Below, one piece after another: positions 5,270 through 6,766 of a stretch of DNA of 6,766 nt. Numbering within the stretch: position 1 is the stretch's first letter; each line of letters begins with the position of its first letter. The position numbers and the translations under genes were made by a program. The DNA is taken from positions 1 through 6,766 of the forward strand of contig JAJZHR010000131.1 of assembly GCA_021810815.1 (NCBI GenBank), given 5' to 3'. The stretch comes from Acidobacteriota bacterium. Its GTDB lineage: Bacteria; Acidobacteriota; Terriglobia; Terriglobales; Acidobacteriaceae. The notes beneath the pieces are model-generated. The model worked only from the letters and a program-made list of their open reading frames with translations. It had not been told where the DNA came from and did no database searches.

Positions 5270-6661
5270 ATGAGTGCTTCGAAAACCTTCTATATCGAAA
5301 CCTTCGGCTGCCAGATGAATGCGCACGACTCTGAAAAGGTTGTGGGCACGCTGGAGCGGCAGGGCTATGCCCAGGTGGTGGACGAGGCCGATGCCGGCCT
5401 GATCCTGTACAACACCTGCTCGATCCGCGACAAGGCGGAGCAGAAGGTGTTTCATCGCCTGAACGAGTACAAGAAGCTGCAAGGCGAGGGGAAGAAGTTC
5501 GGCGTTCTGGGGTGCGTGGCGCAGCAGGAGGGCGAGGCCATCTTCGACCGCGCTCCCTATGTGTCGCTGGTGGCCGGATCGGCGAGCTACCGCAAGCTGC
5601 CGGAGATGCTGGCGCGGCTGGAGGCGGGAGAGACGCGCATCACCGGCCTGGACGACCGCCAGACCGACGAGACCTTCGAGACGGAGTTCACCGCGCGCAC
5701 CAACCCGCATCGCGGCTACATCACGATTATTGAAGGATGCGACAAATTCTGCGCCTACTGCGTGGTGCCGTATACGCGGGGCAAGGAGCGCAGCCGTACC
5801 TCCGACTCGGTGATCGAAGAGGCGCGGCGCATGGCCGACTCCGGCTTCACGGAGGTGCAGTTCCTGGGGCAGAACGTGAATTCCTACCGCGATCCTTCTG
5901 GAAAGAAGAGCTTTGCGGAGCTGCTGGTGGCGGTGGGAGAGCTGCCAGGGATGCGCCGGGTGCGGTTTACGACTTCCCACCCAAGGGACTTTACCCGGGA
6001 CATTGTGGAGGCGATCGACGCCACGCCGACGCTTTGCGACCATGTGCATCTGCCGGTGCAGAGCGGTTCGTCGCAGGTGCTGAGCCTGATGGCGAGGGAG
6101 TACACGCGGGAGCAGTATCTGGAGCGCATCAGTTGGATCAAGGCGGCGCGGCGCGAGATCAGCATGACGACGGACATCATCGTTGGCTTCCCGGGCGAGA
6201 CGGACGCGGACTTCGAGCAGACGGTGACGCTGCTGGGAGAGGTGGGATACGATGCTGTGTTTGCCTTTCAGTATTCGCCGCGGCCGAACACGCCCTCGCT
6301 GGTGATGCCGGACAGCACGCCGCCGCAGATGAAGAGCGAGCGGCTGCAGATTTTGATGGATAGGCAGAGGGAGATTCAAAGAGTGAGTTATGGCCGCCAC
6401 TTAGGGGAGGTCATGGAAGTGATGGTTGAGGGTTACAACCCGCAGCGCGGACAGGTGACGGGCCGCAGCAGCCAGAATAAGACGGTGAACTTCACGACAG
6501 GGTCGCTGATTCAGCCCGCGAAGGGGAACTATCTGCCGGTGCGGATTACGCAGACGTTTCCGAACAGCCTGGTGGGAGAAGCGGTGAACGGCGGAGCCAA
6601 TGCTGCCGCATCTGCCATACCCTGCATCCAAAACGAAGTTGAGGCGGCTTTTATCGGTTAG
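5270..6661 (+). CDS. miaB: MiaB, tRNA-2-methylthio-N6-dimethylallyladenosine synthase
   Basis: A cytoplasmic radical-SAM methylthiotransferase that adds a methylthio group to i6A37 of tRNAs reading UNN codons. The N-terminal domain (about 6-120) holds the first cluster cysteines 14 (FGCQMN), 50 (NTCSIR) and 82 (LGCVAQ). The radical-SAM domain has the CxxxCxxC triad 157, 161 and 164, then TSHPRDFT, HLPVQSGS and DIIVGFPGET. A TRAM domain (about 375-439) with the VTGRSSQNKTVNF box ends the conserved part, and a 24-residue Ala/Asn-containing tail follows. The TSHP and TRAM signatures favour MiaB over RimO or MtaB. The ATG at 5270 is the only standard start after the in-frame stop at 5204-5206 and matches the usual family N-terminus, yet it has no Shine-Dalgarno sequence. 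It stands alone, divergent from the NHL gene; miaA is not adjacent. Confidence 0.97.
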   Translation: MSASKTFYIETFGCQMNAHDSEKVVGTLERQGYAQVVDEADAGLILYNTCSIRDKAEQKVFHRLNEYKKLQGEGKKFGVLGCVAQQEGEAIFDRAPYVSLVAGSASYRKLPEMLARLEAGETRITGLDDRQTDETFETEFTARTNPHRGYITIIEGCDKFCAYCVVPYTRGKERSRTSDSVIEEARRMADSGFTEVQFLGQNVNSYRDPSGKKSFAELLVAVGELPGMRRVRFTTSHPRDFTRDIVEAIDATPTLCDHVHLPVQSGSSQVLSLMAREYTREQYLERISWIKAARREISMTTDIIVGFPGETDADFEQTVTLLGEVGYDAVFAFQYSPRPNTPSLVMPDSTPPQMKSERLQILMDRQREIQRVSYGRHLGEVMEVMVEGYNPQRGQVTGRSSQNKTVNFTTGSLIQPAKGNYLPVRITQTFPNSLVGEAVNGGANAAASAIPCIQNEVEAAFIG

Positions 6662-6680
6662 GATTGGCGCGGCACCCCCC

Positions 6681-6697
6681 GGATGGAGCGCTCATCC
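6681..6697 (+). repeat. Hairpin just after miaB
   Basis: GGATG-G-AGC and GCTCATCC form an almost perfect inverted repeat with one bulged G, 20 bases after the miaB stop codon. There is no T-tract, so a terminator role is only possible. It overlaps a second small inverted repeat, CCGCA/TGCGG (6696-6708). Confidence 0.4.
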
Positions 6698-6699
6698 GC

Positions 6700-6751
6700 A
6701 TCGTGCGGCAATGTCAGAATCATGCGGCAATGTCAGGATCGTGCGGCAATG
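6700..6751. repeat. 19-bp tandem repeat, two copies plus a partial third
   Basis: Copy one (6700-6718, ATCGTGCGGCAATGTCAGA) and copy two (6719-6737) differ at two positions. A third copy starts at 6738 and matches the first 14 bases before diverging. The core TGCGGCAATG recurs every 19 bases. The period is not a multiple of three, so it is unlikely to be coding. It may continue in another form beyond the right edge. Confidence 0.85.
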
Positions 6752-6766
6752 CGACTCGGTCGCAGG

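Noticed and set aside
5132..6400. 422-residue reverse frame across miaB
   Set aside because: miaB is certain; the reverse frame is a mirror frame with His/Arg/Leu-rich composition and no domain.
6700..6751. Possible CRISPR array
   Set aside because: The units are directly adjacent with no unique spacers and only 19 bp long; this is a plain tandem repeat.
6683..6766. Open forward frame from an ATG after miaB to the right edge
   Set aside because: It spans a 19-bp tandem repeat whose period is not a multiple of three, has no ribosome site and is only 28 codons long within the window.

Overview
The window looks like chromosomal DNA of a GC-rich, free-living bacterium, most probably an acidobacterium (class Terriglobia). 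This rests on the style of the genes: an NHL-repeat secreted protein of the type abundant in that group, a large secreted repeat protein, and a ribBA and a miaB with no obvious operon partners. It is inference, because there is no rRNA and no database search was possible. I see no phage, insertion sequence, CRISPR array, RNA gene or defence cassette.

Layout: 1-376 has no convincing gene but holds several inverted repeats and a good sigma70-type promoter. 377-604 (+) is a 75-residue protein of unknown function, closed by a hairpin terminator at 669-697. 605-818 carries that terminator, an overlapping inverted repeat and a perfect 17-bp tandem duplication. 819-1982 (+) is ribBA (riboflavin synthesis). 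1983-2143 is a spacer. 2144-3718 (+) encodes an exported protein of about seven repeated units. It converges on 3860-5074 (-), an exported six-unit NHL-repeat protein that is probably a lipoprotein. The 141-bp gap between their 3' ends holds a long hairpin. 5075-5269 is a divergent intergenic region with two inverted repeats. 5270-6661 (+) is miaB (tRNA methylthiotransferase). The last 105 bases hold a 19-bp tandem repeat.

The genes do not form one pathway. ribBA and miaB are housekeeping genes; the two middle genes are exported, probably beta-propeller proteins of unknown partner. The most notable observations concern RibBA: its GTP cyclohydrolase II half keeps the zinc cysteines but has lost most GTP-contact and catalytic residues, and its dihydroxybutanone-phosphate synthase half has Gln where the metal-binding His is expected. 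Also notable are a miaB start codon with no Shine-Dalgarno sequence just 9 bases after a TATACT box (possibly a leaderless message), and short tandem repeats at 711-744 and 6700-6751. I found nothing that clearly amounts to a new multi-gene system.
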